From Sporosarcina sp. D27 (GTDB lineage: Bacteria; Bacillota; Bacilli; Bacillales_A; Planococcaceae), in assembly GCF_000586555.1 (NCBI RefSeq), contig NZ_AZUC01000014.1, positions 1 to 64,000 of the forward strand: DNA of 64,000 nucleotides. Direction: 5' to 3'. A model generated the notes under the pieces. It saw nothing but the letters and a program-made list of their open reading frames with translations. It was not told the origin of the DNA and did not search any database. The position numbers and the translations under genes were made by a program. Positions 45,359-53,386 of the stretch are shown here, piece by piece. Position 1 is the stretch's first letter, and each line of letters begins with the position of its first letter.

Positions 45359-45532
45359 TTATTTCAGCGATTCTATTCGTTGGTCGAGAAGTAGCTGCAA
45401 CTCATCAATATCTTCCAACGTCGCCTGATTACGAATGAAGCTGCGTGTTCTCGATCGATTACTTAAATACTTGGCGCGCTCTTTGTTTTGTTCTTGCCAC
45501 TTCTTATTCGCCTCTGTTTGACTGTTCTTCAA
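45359..45532 (-). CDS. Small phage-type protein, 57 residues
   Basis: From a TTG start directly after a TAA, with GAGAGG about 9 bases upstream. The product is highly charged and helical (ANKKWQEQNKERAKYLSNRS, FIRNQATLEDIDELQLLLDQ). It resembles small hypothetical proteins of Bacillus prophages that I know only by pattern. Third gene of a minus-strand trio with a strong terminator after it. Function unknown. Confidence 0.6.
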   Translation of the reverse strand: MKNSQTEANKKWQEQNKERAKYLSNRSRTRSFIRNQATLEDIDELQLLLDQRIESLK

Positions 45533-45558
45533 TTAAGCGGTTCCTCTCTTTCAGTAGT

Positions 45559-45654
45559 TTATTTTTTTCCTTCCTTCCTTAAGACAAGGTATCTAATTCC
45601 CAACACACCGATGATTACGCAGGACAGAACAATAATTATCAGTAATATCTTCAT
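45559..45654 (-). CDS. Possible 31-residue single-helix membrane protein
   Basis: MKILLIIIVLSCVIIGVLGI followed by RYLVLRKEGKK: one transmembrane helix and a basic tail. No clear ribosome site, so translation is uncertain. Lies between two other minus-strand small genes. Confidence 0.45.
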   Translation of the reverse strand: MKILLIIIVLSCVIIGVLGIRYLVLRKEGKK

Positions 45655-45690
45655 AATTTTATGGTATACATAGGTAAGAAGAGAGGGGGA

Positions 45691-45825
45691 TTAACCTCCC
45701 CATCTCAACTTTCTTATCTCTAGCCTCAACTTTTCACTTTCTAACTTCGTATTCTGGTTGCTGAGTATCTGACTGATGGTTAGGATTGAAATGGTTGAGG
45801 CTATTATTGTTCCCAAGTACGCCAC
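45691..45825 (-). CDS. Small membrane-anchored coiled-coil protein, 44 residues
   Basis: GTG start 6 bases after a perfect AGGAGGTG. A hydrophobic N-terminus (AYLGTIIASTISILTISQIL) is followed by a charged helix (NTKLESEKLRLEIRKLRW). First gene of the minus-strand trio, behind a promoter with a palindromic operator. The layout recalls small phage or toxin-type peptides, but I do not recognise a family. Confidence 0.6.
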   Translation of the reverse strand: MAYLGTIIASTISILTISQILSNQNTKLESEKLRLEIRKLRWGG

Positions 45826-45849
45826 TTGTTCACCTCCTTTTATACTTCA

Positions 45850-45878
45850 ATTATACTATGCGTAGTATATAAAGGTAA
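45850..45878 (-). promoter_or_regulatory. Promoter with perfect palindromic operator
   Basis: On the minus strand, TTACCT, 17 bp, TATAAT. Within and overlapping the spacer is TATACTA-TGCG-TAGTATA (45852-45869), a perfect inverted repeat. It looks like a repressor-controlled early promoter; the repressor is not in this window as far as I can see. Confidence 0.6.
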
Positions 45879-45918
45879 GTCTTTTTTAAAAAATAAAATA
45901 AAAGTATTGACGGAATGC

Positions 45919-46075
45919 CCTGTCCTTAATTGGACTGGGCTTTATTCTTTTTCGGAAGAAAGTTTGTATATCTTTAATTTCAATAAAGTCTGACAATTAA
46001 TAGAGGAGTTTGATATAATCTAGAAAACGAATTGAGTTGGTATGTTCAGCAAACGGGCCATTTTACGGAAGAAAT
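45919..46075 (+). repeat. Inter-gene spacer module, copy 1
   Basis: In order: hairpin CCCTGTCCTTAATTGGACTGGG with a T-rich tail, TTTTTCGGAA, GTCTGACA, GAGTTTGATATAATCTAGA (promoter-like), then GTTCAGCAAACGGGCCATTT. A diverged copy with the same order of parts is at 47620-47796. It ends shortly before the methyltransferase gene. Confidence 0.65.
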
Positions 46076-46112
46076 TAGAGACAAAAGTATGATTCAGAAA
46101 GTAGGTAAATAA

Positions 46113-46829
46113 ATGATTCCATTAGTATATGACCAAATTAATGTATGGGGCAAGGATGATGAATTTTTTTTAGGGCTCCTGAATAAGATAAATGCTAAAA
46201 AAATAGCTGATTTGGGTTGTGGAACAGGAAGATTGACAACTCATTTTGCAAAGGCAGGATATCGTATTACAGCTATTGACCCGAATGAAGAAGCGATTGA
46301 ATATGCGAAAAGTAAGGAATATCCAGATGTAGTGACTTGGATTGTTGGTGATAGCACAAATTTACAAACAAATGCGTTCGACGCTGTTATTATGACGGCA
46401 AATGTTGCACAAGTATTTCTTACAAAGGATAGTTGGAAGAACGTCATTTCAGATGCACATCGAGCATTAAAATCTGGAGGGCACTTTATTTTTGATACAC
46501 GTAATCCATTAGCGAAAGTATGGGAACAGTGGGCAAAAGATGAAACTCCTGATGTTGCAACGGATCAGCTGAGTGGTGAGCAGCTTGAAATTTGGACGGA
46601 ATACGAAGGGTTCGTAGAAGATGTATTTACGTTTTATGAAACTGTGAAAAATGCACGTACGGATGAAATAGTTATTCATGAAAAAAGGCAATTAAAATTC
46701 CGAACCCAAGAAGAGATTTATGAATCATTACACCAAGTAGGTTTTTCAAAAATTCGAACCTATGGAGATTGGGAATTTAAACAGGCAACAGAGGAAACAA
46801 AATCATTTATTTTTCACGGTGTAAAATAA
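46113..46829 (+). CDS. Class I SAM-dependent methyltransferase
   Basis: 238 residues. Motif I is IADLGCGTGRLTTHFAKAG, the acidic motif II is ITAIDPNEEAIEYA, and motif IV/post-IV is FDAVIMTANVAQVF with LKSGGHFIFDTRNP. A free-standing small-molecule type; substrate unknown. Expressed from the promoter-like part of the preceding spacer module. Low GC like its surroundings. Confidence 0.85.
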   Translation: MIPLVYDQINVWGKDDEFFLGLLNKINAKKIADLGCGTGRLTTHFAKAGYRITAIDPNEEAIEYAKSKEYPDVVTWIVGDSTNLQTNAFDAVIMTANVAQVFLTKDSWKNVISDAHRALKSGGHFIFDTRNPLAKVWEQWAKDETPDVATDQLSGEQLEIWTEYEGFVEDVFTFYETVKNARTDEIVIHEKRQLKFRTQEEIYESLHQVGFSKIRTYGDWEFKQATEETKSFIFHGVK

Positions 46830-46963
46830 GGGGTTTCTCGGTATAACAGCCGAGCACGCTAACGATTAAAATACAGACCTTAATAAAGCAAACGGGCACG
46901 ATTGTGGCACAACCCAGATGGAATCATTAAATTATATTTCATTGCTTCAACTAGATTTAGGAA

Positions 46964-47001
46964 AAAGGCGACTACTCTTAATTGAGCGGTCGCATTTTTT
47001 T
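46964..47001 (+). terminator. Hairpin terminator
   Basis: AAAAAGGCGACTACTC-TTAA-TTGAGCGGTCGC, then TTTTTTT. The segment 46830-46963 holds a CAAACGGGCACG word at 46885 and no gene. Confidence 0.75.
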
Positions 47002-47008
47002 ATTTTGG

Positions 47009-47037
47009 TTTACATACGAACATACATTCGGTATTAT
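47009..47037 (+). promoter_or_regulatory. LexA-type SOS promoter of the YolD pair
   Basis: TTTACA, 17 bp, TATTAT. The spacer holds CGAAC-ATAC-ATTCG (47017-47030), one base from the Gram-positive LexA box CGAAC-N4-GTTCG. Confidence 0.7.
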
Positions 47038-47057
47038 AAAGTCAAGGAGGGACGAAT

Positions 47058-47279
47058 GTGCGTATAACTTTGGAGAAAGCTGTTAACTACGGTGAGTCAT
47101 TAGATATGATGTATTTAGCAAAGGATGGCAGTATTACTAAGCGACGAATCAATGTACTTCAGCTAGGTGATAAATCTTTTCGAGCTTATTGTCATCTTAG
47201 GAAGTCTAAACGAACCTTTGCGATCGATAATGTTTTAGCACTTGTCCCTCTAATCGAACGTGAAAGGGCAGTGATTTAA
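47058..47279 (+). CDS. Small WYL-like protein partnered with YolD
   Basis: 73 residues. ESLDMMYLAKDGSITKRRIN followed by YCHLRKSKRTFAIDNVLAL resembles a minimal WYL-type beta-barrel, a fold often tied to DNA-damage regulation. GTG start after AAGGAGGG (the ATG two bases earlier runs into a stop). Its stop overlaps the YolD start. Usually such pairs accompany a Y-family polymerase (UvrX/YqjW), which is absent here. Confidence 0.65.
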   Translation: MRITLEKAVNYGESLDMMYLAKDGSITKRRINVLQLGDKSFRAYCHLRKSKRTFAIDNVLALVPLIERERAVI

Positions 47280-47617
47280 TGTATGACCAAAACCGAGACC
47301 GCGGAAAAATCAAGTGGACCGCGATGATGCTGCCGGAACATATCTCTTTATTGCGCGAGTGGCAAAAGGAAGATGATTACGTTAAGCAACCCGATCTAAC
47401 AGACTTTGACTTGCAGGACATCCAGGAGCAACTAGAATCAGCAATGATGCGTAAATGTATGACACAGATAAGGTCGTGGAAAGAAGGCAAGGTGACGGGC
47501 TATCTGGGCACTGTAGAAGAAATTGACGTACACAAACAACTAATCGTGTTGCAAGACCCCTTTGAAATAGAACGGATACTAGCTACAGACATTATTGCAG
47601 TTCAACATGTGGATTGA
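47279..47617 (+). CDS. YolD-like protein
   Basis: 112 residues. RDRGKIKWTAMMLPEHISLL is the YolD family opening, and the middle LQDIQEQLESAMMRKCMTQI and the C-terminal beta-rich part fit. YolD-like proteins accompany translesion polymerases in phages and plasmids. The TAATG overlap with the preceding gene indicates coupling. SOS control is inferred from the upstream LexA-like box. Confidence 0.8.
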   Translation: MYDQNRDRGKIKWTAMMLPEHISLLREWQKEDDYVKQPDLTDFDLQDIQEQLESAMMRKCMTQIRSWKEGKVTGYLGTVEEIDVHKQLIVLQDPFEIERILATDIIAVQHVD

Positions 47618-47619
47618 GT

Positions 47620-47796
47620 GCGTCCTGTCCTTATAGACGGGACGTTTCTGGAGAAATGACAAAGGTATTTTTCGGAAAGAGTCTGATAGTTCATTACGAG
47701 GTTTGGTATAATCTAGATGGGATATCAAAAATACATCGATCAATGGAAAGAGTAAGGACTATTTAATTTCTAATCAACTCATCAAACGGGTGTGAT
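47620..47796 (+). repeat. Inter-gene spacer module, copy 2
   Basis: In order: hairpin GTCCTGTCCTTATAGACGGGAC, TTTTTCGGAAAGAGTCTGATA, GAGGTTTGGTATAATCTAGA (promoter-like), then CTCATCAAACGGGTGTGATA. The parts match 45919-46075 in the same order. It ends before the oxidoreductase gene. Confidence 0.65.
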
Positions 47797-47873
47797 AGGG
47801 CATAGTGATGTTTCAAAATAGAGCTAGATTGTTTAAAAACATAGAACAGTTTTGACTGAGGGAGTGGGTTTTT

Positions 47874-48863
47874 TTGAGAGCTAAATGCCTCAAATTCAAT
47901 GAATTTGGTAACCCCCAAGAAGTAATTAAAATTGAATATAAAGATATTCAACCCCCAAAAGAGGATGAGGTACTTGTGCGCATGGTAGCCAGACCAATTA
48001 ACCCATCTGATTTAATACCGATAAGAGGTGCTTACTCTCATAGAATATCTTTACCAAATATTCCGGGTTATGAGGGAGTCGGAATTGTTGAAAACGTAGG
48101 TTCCTTGGTATCTCAAAGTTTTATTGGCAAACGTGTTTTGCCTTTGAGGGGAGAAGGCACTTGGCAGGAATTCGTTAAAACATCAGCAGAATATACAGTG
48201 GTAATTCCAGATTCTATTGATGATCTTACAGCTGCACAAATGTACATAAATCCAATTACAGCTTGGGTCATTTGTACGCAAGAGTTAGGGTTAAAACCAG
48301 ATGATGTCCTCTTGGTAAATGCTTGCGGCTCAGCCATCGGTCACATTTTTGCTCAGTTATCAAAAGTTCTTGGGTTCCGATTAATTGCAATAACTAGGAA
48401 TGATAAATACTCAAATGATCTACTAAAGCTCGGTGCTTCTTCCGTGATTAACACCTCTCTATATCCATTGCGAGAAACAATTATGGACTTGACTGGCGGG
48501 GTTGGAGCTGATGCAGCTATTGATTCAATTGGAGGAGCAGATGGTAACAACTTAGCATTTTGTGTTCGTCCTGAAGGTACTTTTTTAACCTTAGGTCTTT
48601 TATCAGGAATCCAAGTAGATTGGGCGAGGATTACAAAAGAGACAAAAGTGAATGCAAACTTATTTCATTTGCGGCATTGGAATAAGAGAGTTTCAGCAAA
48701 TGCTTGGCAGGAGACATTTACTGACGTAATTACATTGATCAATGACAAAAAATTAAGTCTTATGAGACCTGAATCATATTATAGCTTATCGGAAATACGG
48801 GAAGCTGTAAGGTTTATTGAATCTTCGGAAGGAAATCAGGGCAAGGTGATTTTAACGAACTGA
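47874..48863 (+). CDS. MDR-family NADPH-dependent oxidoreductase (quinone reductase/enoyl reductase type)
   Basis: 329 residues. The N-terminal GroES-like domain (NPSDLIPIRGAY, IPGYEGVGIVENVG) has no zinc-ligand set. A Rossmann domain follows with LLVNACGSAIGHIFAQLSKV, and DLTGGVGADAAIDSIGG. It resembles the mitochondrial-type enoyl reductase/YogA group; the substrate is unknown. TTG start after GGGAGTGGG. Confidence 0.85.
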   Translation: MRAKCLKFNEFGNPQEVIKIEYKDIQPPKEDEVLVRMVARPINPSDLIPIRGAYSHRISLPNIPGYEGVGIVENVGSLVSQSFIGKRVLPLRGEGTWQEFVKTSAEYTVVIPDSIDDLTAAQMYINPITAWVICTQELGLKPDDVLLVNACGSAIGHIFAQLSKVLGFRLIAITRNDKYSNDLLKLGASSVINTSLYPLRETIMDLTGGVGADAAIDSIGGADGNNLAFCVRPEGTFLTLGLLSGIQVDWARITKETKVNANLFHLRHWNKRVSANAWQETFTDVITLINDKKLSLMRPESYYSLSEIREAVRFIESSEGNQGKVILTN

Positions 48864-48950
48864 GAGAGCTGCTTATTCCATTGAAGAGATCGATTGCAAC
48901 ATAACCTGTACGAATAATCATTAAACACTTTTTCATTGGTGTTATGGGAA

Positions 48951-49266
48951 TAAGTTGAAAGCAAAAAGAGAGGGGGTAGATGCCTCCTCTTTTGAGTATA
49001 GTACTCAAGACTAATTTTATATCGTCAGAATGCGATTGTATAAGTTTACATTTAATAAATAGGTATACATTTGGTATACAAACTCAGTGCTATCTACTGA
49101 TGTATAACGATTCGCCTATGTCCCCCTGGGACGTAATAGTAAAGTGAAAACACCGAATCTGTTGATAGCTAACCGATTCGGTGTTTTTGGTCGTCCTAAA
49201 AAGAGCTGTGCAGGACACAACTCCAGAATAATTTAGAATAGGGTTCGAGTTGGTGATGCACAGGCG
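48951..49266. repeat. Duplicated ~310-bp segment with tRNA-Arg scar, copy 1
   Basis: Begins TAAGTTGAAAGC and includes GATGCCTCCTCTTTTGA, the words GTATACA at 49063 and 49074, and a tRNA 3'-end-like core CCTGGGACGT (49125-49134). After it come AGTGAAAACACCGAATCTG, a terminator hairpin (49147-49188), and a GACACAACTCCAGAA stretch. The same parts in the same order recur at 60162-60467. Taken as an old attachment-site junction. The rest of the 48864-49361 gap is repeat; no gene. Confidence 0.7.
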
Positions 49267-49277
49267 TCGTTTAAAGT

Positions 49278-49343
49278 AGGTGCCTGTGCACGGAACAATC
49301 ATGAATGTTTAACCAAACATGAAAGTTTCTTGCACAGGCACTT
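49278..49343. repeat. Palindromic repeat family AGGTGCCTGTGC, copy 1
   Basis: Outer arms AGGTGCCTGTGC and GCACAGGCACTT; inner part AATCATGAATGTTTAACCAAACATGAAAG. It also serves as a hairpin after the minus-strand pseudouridine synthase gene. Confidence 0.8.
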
Positions 49344-49361
49344 AATACTGAAATGCAATGG

Positions 49362-50060
49362 CTACCTAAGTAAATCTGCTATTTCTTCTTCAGTCAAGAA
49401 GCACCATTGGCCGATTTCTAATGATCCGAGGTGAATATGCTTAATTCGAACTCTCTTTAAGTGTCTGACAGTATACTGAAAATGTCTGCACATTCTACGG
49501 ATTTGTCGATTTAATCCTTGGGAGAGTGTTATCCGAAATGTATAATCATCAAGCTGAAGTACAGAGCAAGCATTTGTTCTGGAAATGCCTTTTCTTCTAG
49601 GATTGTAAATATCCACACCGTTTGATAAACGGACTAGAAAAGACTCTGTAATCCTTTTGTCAACGGTTACTAGATACTCTTTTTCCTCATTGTTTTCTTC
49701 TTTCATTAACTTATTTACAACGCTTCCGTCATTTGTTAATAGAATAAGACCTTCAGTTTCTTTGTCTAGACGTCCGATCGGGAAAATACGTTCAGGATAG
49801 GCTATATAGTCAATAATATTATTATCAATAGTAGGTGAGGCTGTACAAGTAATCCCGATTGGTTTGTTAAGCTTCACATAGATTTTCTCTGATGTGTGTT
49901 TAATTCTGTGACTGTTTACTTCGACTACATCGTTCTCCTCAATAAAACATACATGACGTGCAATCTCGCCATTCACTAAAACTTTCTCAGCAGTAATAAA
50001 TCGCTCAGCTTGTCTTCTGGAACAGAATCCAGAAGAACTAATATATTGATTCAACCTCAC
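49362..50060 (-). CDS. RsuA-family pseudouridine synthase (RluF-like)
   Basis: 232 residues. N-terminal S4 RNA-binding domain (MRLNQYISSSGFCSRRQAER). The catalytic motif GRLDKETEGLILLTNDG contains the nucleophilic aspartate. Late GLNRQIRRMCRHFQYTV closes the active site. It best fits the RluF branch, which modifies 23S rRNA helix 74; the exact target is inferred. It stands alone between repeats in accessory DNA. Confidence 0.88.
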   Translation of the reverse strand: MRLNQYISSSGFCSRRQAERFITAEKVLVNGEIARHVCFIEENDVVEVNSHRIKHTSEKIYVKLNKPIGITCTASPTIDNNIIDYIAYPERIFPIGRLDKETEGLILLTNDGSVVNKLMKEENNEEKEYLVTVDKRITESFLVRLSNGVDIYNPRRKGISRTNACSVLQLDDYTFRITLSQGLNRQIRRMCRHFQYTVRHLKRVRIKHIHLGSLEIGQWCFLTEEEIADLLR

Positions 50061-50158
50061 ATTTTTCGCTCCTTATCAACTGCTTCTTACTTCATGATAC
50101 CACGTATGTATGTTTGCTGAATTCACAAGTGGAAACACATGACCACAAGAAACAAAAG

Positions 50159-50243
50159 TAGGTGCCTGTGCGAGGAACAATCATGAAAGTTTCTTGCACA
50201 AGTACCTAACACTTTGTCCAATACGATATTGTGTTAGGCACCT
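50159..50243. repeat. Palindromic repeat family, copy 2 (rearranged)
   Basis: GGTGCCTGTGC, GAGGAACAATCATGAAAGTTTC, GCACAAGTACCT, then AACACTTTG and a facing TGTGTTAGGCACCT. The inner ATGAATGTTTAAAC part is missing, and an extra arm has been added. Confidence 0.7.
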
Positions 50244-50341
50244 GCTTTCAAAGAAAAGCGTATTGCTAAATGGAGAAATACTATATACTATAAAATGAAA
50301 ATCTGTGTTTAAAGATTATTGAAAAGGAAGAGGTAAAAAGC

Positions 50342-51964
50342 TTGAACAAAAAACGCATGTTAGTTATTTCGTTCGTTCTATTTTTAACTGGATTTATGAC
50401 TACTCCGGTTGCAAAAGCGGCATCCGGTTTACAATTCGATACAACGGTTTCAGGTGCGATAACCGAACAACAATCATCGGATGAATACACCATTACACTC
50501 GAGCAGCCAGGCACTCTCACAGTCACTTTGAACGCCTATTTATCTGAAGTAATAGTAGATCTTAAAACACCAGATGGTGATAGGGTTGACGGCTATGAGG
50601 TCATTTATAACGGTCGTCTGGATAAGCCATCATCTTATAGTAAGGAATACGTTCTGGAATCGGGTGAATATAACTTAATCGTTAAAGATCATGAAAAAAG
50701 AAGTTATGGCAACTATGACCTAAGTGCAACATTCGATTCTGCAAATAACACTGAAATAGAACCGAATCAGTCTTTCAACGAGGCAATGTTGCTAACAGTT
50801 GGAGGAAAGAAAGTAAGAAGTTTGATTAGCCTGAGTGATAGGGATGATTATTACAAAGTTGAGCTCAAAGCGCCGGGGAGATTTCAGATGAATGCTATTT
50901 CCTATATGCCTAACGCATCGATCCGATTGTTTGACGAGCAACAAGAACTGATAGCGTACGAGAGTTTCGGATTTAAGAATGACGCACCTGTCTATTGGAA
51001 CCACCAAATGGACCTGGAAGCCGGAACTTATTACATTTTAGTGACGGGTCAAGGATCTTACTACGGTGTATATGAAATGAGCCTGGATTTAGAACTCGCC
51101 AACAACGAAGAGATGGAGCCGAATAATACTCGAGGGACGGCAATTCCTCTACAGCTCAATGACGGAAAAACGCATACTGGTTTCTTAAGTTATTCTGACA
51201 GGATTGACTATTATACGCTTGAAATGAATTATGATGGCTATTTGACCATTAACTTTACATCAGAATTCAGCCAATATGAACTTATGAAAGAAAAAAGTAT
51301 CTCTTATGGTTCTGATACGAACTTCGGAGCAATAGGGAATCCTGTGACCTCCACTCAAAAATTGAAGCTTGAAAAAGGAACCTATTATTTTAGCCCTTTT
51401 AAACAGGTGGACTGGCAAAGTGGTGTTTATACAATGTCATTTAGCGCTGAACCTAGTTTTATTGATATGACAGATCGTTATTCCGCAGCAGTCACTTATC
51501 TAGCGGATAAGAAAGTTGCCAAAGGAATTAGTAAAACCGAGTTTGGCATGAAAAATAATATCAAAAGAGTTGATGCAGCGATTTGGCTGGCGAAAATTTT
51601 GAATCTCGATACTTCTAACACGAGTATGCCGCAGTATGGGGATGTACCAAAAAGAGCTTGGGGCGCAGTGAATGCATTAAAATCAGCAGAAATAGCAACT
51701 GGCAAATCATCCACTTATTTCGGTGCTAACGAAACAACCACGCGTGGCGAGATGGCACTCCTCCTCCAAAGAGCATATAAATTATCAAGCGATGGGGTCG
51801 AACTGTCATTTAAAGATGTATCTCCACGCTATGAAGAAGCGGTTAAAGCATTATTGAAAAATAACGTAACTCAAGGAAAAACATCAACACAATTTGGAAC
51901 GAGTACTTCTATTACCCGAGGAGAACTGGCGTTATTCTTATATCGTGTGGACACAACAAGATAA
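50342..51964 (+). CDS. Secreted S-layer-homology (SLH) domain protein with PPC-like repeats
   Basis: 540 residues. A signal peptide (about residues 1-27, ending VAKAA) is followed by three beta-rich repeats of about 115 residues, each with an E-P-N/D-x-x-Y pattern (NNTEIEPNQSFNEA, SLSDRDDYYKVEL, NNEEMEPNNTRGTA, SYSDRIDYYTLEM). These resemble bacterial pre-peptidase C-terminal domains. The C-terminal ~170 residues form SLH repeats (TYLADKKVAKGISKTEFG, GDVPKRAWGAVNAL, ITRGELALFLYR) that anchor proteins to pyruvylated wall polymer. No enzyme domain is seen, so it is probably a surface-binding protein. TTG start after AGAGGT. Confidence 0.85.
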   Translation: MNKKRMLVISFVLFLTGFMTTPVAKAASGLQFDTTVSGAITEQQSSDEYTITLEQPGTLTVTLNAYLSEVIVDLKTPDGDRVDGYEVIYNGRLDKPSSYSKEYVLESGEYNLIVKDHEKRSYGNYDLSATFDSANNTEIEPNQSFNEAMLLTVGGKKVRSLISLSDRDDYYKVELKAPGRFQMNAISYMPNASIRLFDEQQELIAYESFGFKNDAPVYWNHQMDLEAGTYYILVTGQGSYYGVYEMSLDLELANNEEMEPNNTRGTAIPLQLNDGKTHTGFLSYSDRIDYYTLEMNYDGYLTINFTSEFSQYELMKEKSISYGSDTNFGAIGNPVTSTQKLKLEKGTYYFSPFKQVDWQSGVYTMSFSAEPSFIDMTDRYSAAVTYLADKKVAKGISKTEFGMKNNIKRVDAAIWLAKILNLDTSNTSMPQYGDVPKRAWGAVNALKSAEIATGKSSTYFGANETTTRGEMALLLQRAYKLSSDGVELSFKDVSPRYEEAVKALLKNNVTQGKTSTQFGTSTSITRGELALFLYRVDTTR

Positions 51965-51965
51965 C

Positions 51966-52010
51966 AAAAGGACCGGTGTAGATGGATTTCATCTAACAGC
52001 GGTTCTTTTG
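51966..52010 (+). terminator. Terminator of the SLH protein gene
   Basis: AGGACCG with CGGTTCT outside, GTAGATG with CATCTAAC inside, then TTTTG. Confidence 0.75.
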
Positions 52011-52100
52011 TGTATTTGATTATAACGACGATGGTCTTAGTAGATAACACATTTTTAGAGAAGCTATGCAATAGCAGAATATTGCTATTTTGAGCGGAAT

Positions 52101-52172
52101 CGATGCCTGTGTGAGAAACAATCATGGATGTTTAAATAAATATGAAAGTTTAATGTGCAGGCACCCCAACAC
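52101..52172. repeat. Palindromic repeat family, copy 3
   Basis: GATGCCTGTGTGAGAAACAA, TCATGGATGTTTAAATAAAT, ATGAAAGTTTAATGTGCAGG, CACCCCAACACT. More diverged, but full length. Confidence 0.7.
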
Positions 52173-52192
52173 TACCGAAAAATCTTCTAACA

Positions 52193-52318
52193 GGAATGCT
52201 CCTTTCTTATCACTTTTTCTTTTCCTAATTTTACTGAGAGTTTTTCTTTTGATAGCTATTTGAGAAAGCTGACTAACATACCTATAAGTTTATCTATAAT
52301 TATAACGTTAAGAATGAT
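52193..52318 (+). pseudogene. Decayed copy of the small membrane gene at 59559
   Basis: TCTTATCACTTTTTCTTTTC, TAATTTTACTGAGAGTTTTT, TAGCTATTTGAGAAAGCTGA and CTAACATACCTATAAGTTTA line up with 59580-59690 at roughly 80 percent by eye. There is no open frame. Confidence 0.65.
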
Positions 52319-52330
52319 GCTGAAAAAATG

Positions 52331-52386
52331 CAAAGCGAAGCCGACTTCCTAGCCTTTAAATGAGAAGTGGACTTCGCTTTTTTCTT
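52331..52386 (+). terminator. Terminator before the DUF4129 operon
   Basis: AAAGCGAAG..GACTTC pairs with GAAGTGGACTTCGCTTT, then TTTT. Confidence 0.8.
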
Positions 52387-52456
52387 TCAGATATACACCA
52401 ATTATTTGAATAGTGTTAGAATGACTTATATGATTATTAATTAGGAGATGAATGGT

Positions 52457-53365
52457 ATGAATGAGCGACTCAACAGACCAAAGAGATTTGGGGAAATACT
52501 CGATTTGACCTTTAGCTTAAGTAAAAATAATTTTAAAATCTTTTTCTTTATTTCCCTGCTATTTATGGGACCCGTCTATCTGATTGAAGCATTGATACAA
52601 CTCGTGTCTGGCGTCAATTTTTTCAGAGAGGTTTCTGTAGGTGGGGCTTGGTATGAAAATATTGCAGCGAGTTTCGAAGTGGAAGAAACAACCAGTCTAG
52701 GTGCCGACATAGGCGTGATACTACTAGGCATTGTTAGCTTATTCATATTTCCTGTTGCTACTGCGGCAACTTTATTGGTTGTCGATCATATTCGTAAAAA
52801 TGAAGCCTATACAATTGGTTCGGTCGTTAAGAAAGCTTTTGCTAGATACGGTGCAATTATTGGGAGTACGCTTTTATTTACACTCATGGTCACGGGATTA
52901 ATACTATTACCTATCATGTTTATCGCATTCGTCTTCATAATTGGAATAGCAACACTTCCTGTAGTTGGTATTATTGTAGGAGTACTACTATTCTTAGCTT
53001 TTGCAATCGCGATTGGATATTTACTTACCCGTTGGAGCTTTTATTTTGGATCTGCAGTACTTGGAGAAGGAACTCCAGGGTTTACAAGAAGTTGGAGACT
53101 GACTCGCACGCAAGGTTGGAAGTTAGTAGGACTGTACATAATCTTCTTTCTACTCATCTCAATTGTCAGCAGTGCTTTTGAACTTACATTTGGGTTATTT
53201 TTAGGCAATAGTGTTTTGCTTTCAATGATTCTATCGCTCGTAAATATTGTCACAACATTAATATTTACTGTTGGTTTTGCAGTTATGTACTTCGATTTAA
53301 AAGTAAGACATGATGCAGAGGATTTAAAAGAACTGATTGATGAGTATGCAGTGGTTCAATCATGA
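52457..53365 (+). CDS. Polytopic membrane protein of the MoxR/DUF58 operon
   Basis: About 302 residues. After a basic N-terminus (RPKRFGEILDLTFSLSKNNF) there are about six hydrophobic segments, including long glycine/isoleucine-rich pairs (about residues 135-205), and a C-terminal charged tail FDLKVRHDAEDLKELIDEY. This resembles membrane domains found beside DUF4129 genes. The ATG at 52457 is 9 bases after AGGAG; the ATG at 52448 touches the ribosome site. First gene of a five-gene unit. Function unknown. Confidence 0.75.
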   Translation: MNERLNRPKRFGEILDLTFSLSKNNFKIFFFISLLFMGPVYLIEALIQLVSGVNFFREVSVGGAWYENIAASFEVEETTSLGADIGVILLGIVSLFIFPVATAATLLVVDHIRKNEAYTIGSVVKKAFARYGAIIGSTLLFTLMVTGLILLPIMFIAFVFIIGIATLPVVGIIVGVLLFLAFAIAIGYLLTRWSFYFGSAVLGEGTPGFTRSWRLTRTQGWKLVGLYIIFFLLISIVSSAFELTFGLFLGNSVLLSMILSLVNIVTTLIFTVGFAVMYFDLKVRHDAEDLKELIDEYAVVQS

Positions 53366-53386
53366 ACTCTATAAGGATGATCTTCT

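Noticed and set aside
45488..45673. 61-codon plus-strand frame
   Set aside because: Opposite strand of two better-supported minus-strand small genes; no ribosome site.
42175..49134. Intact prophage or integrative element
   Set aside because: No structural, replication or packaging genes; integrase, holin and amidase are all damaged. Only remnants are left.
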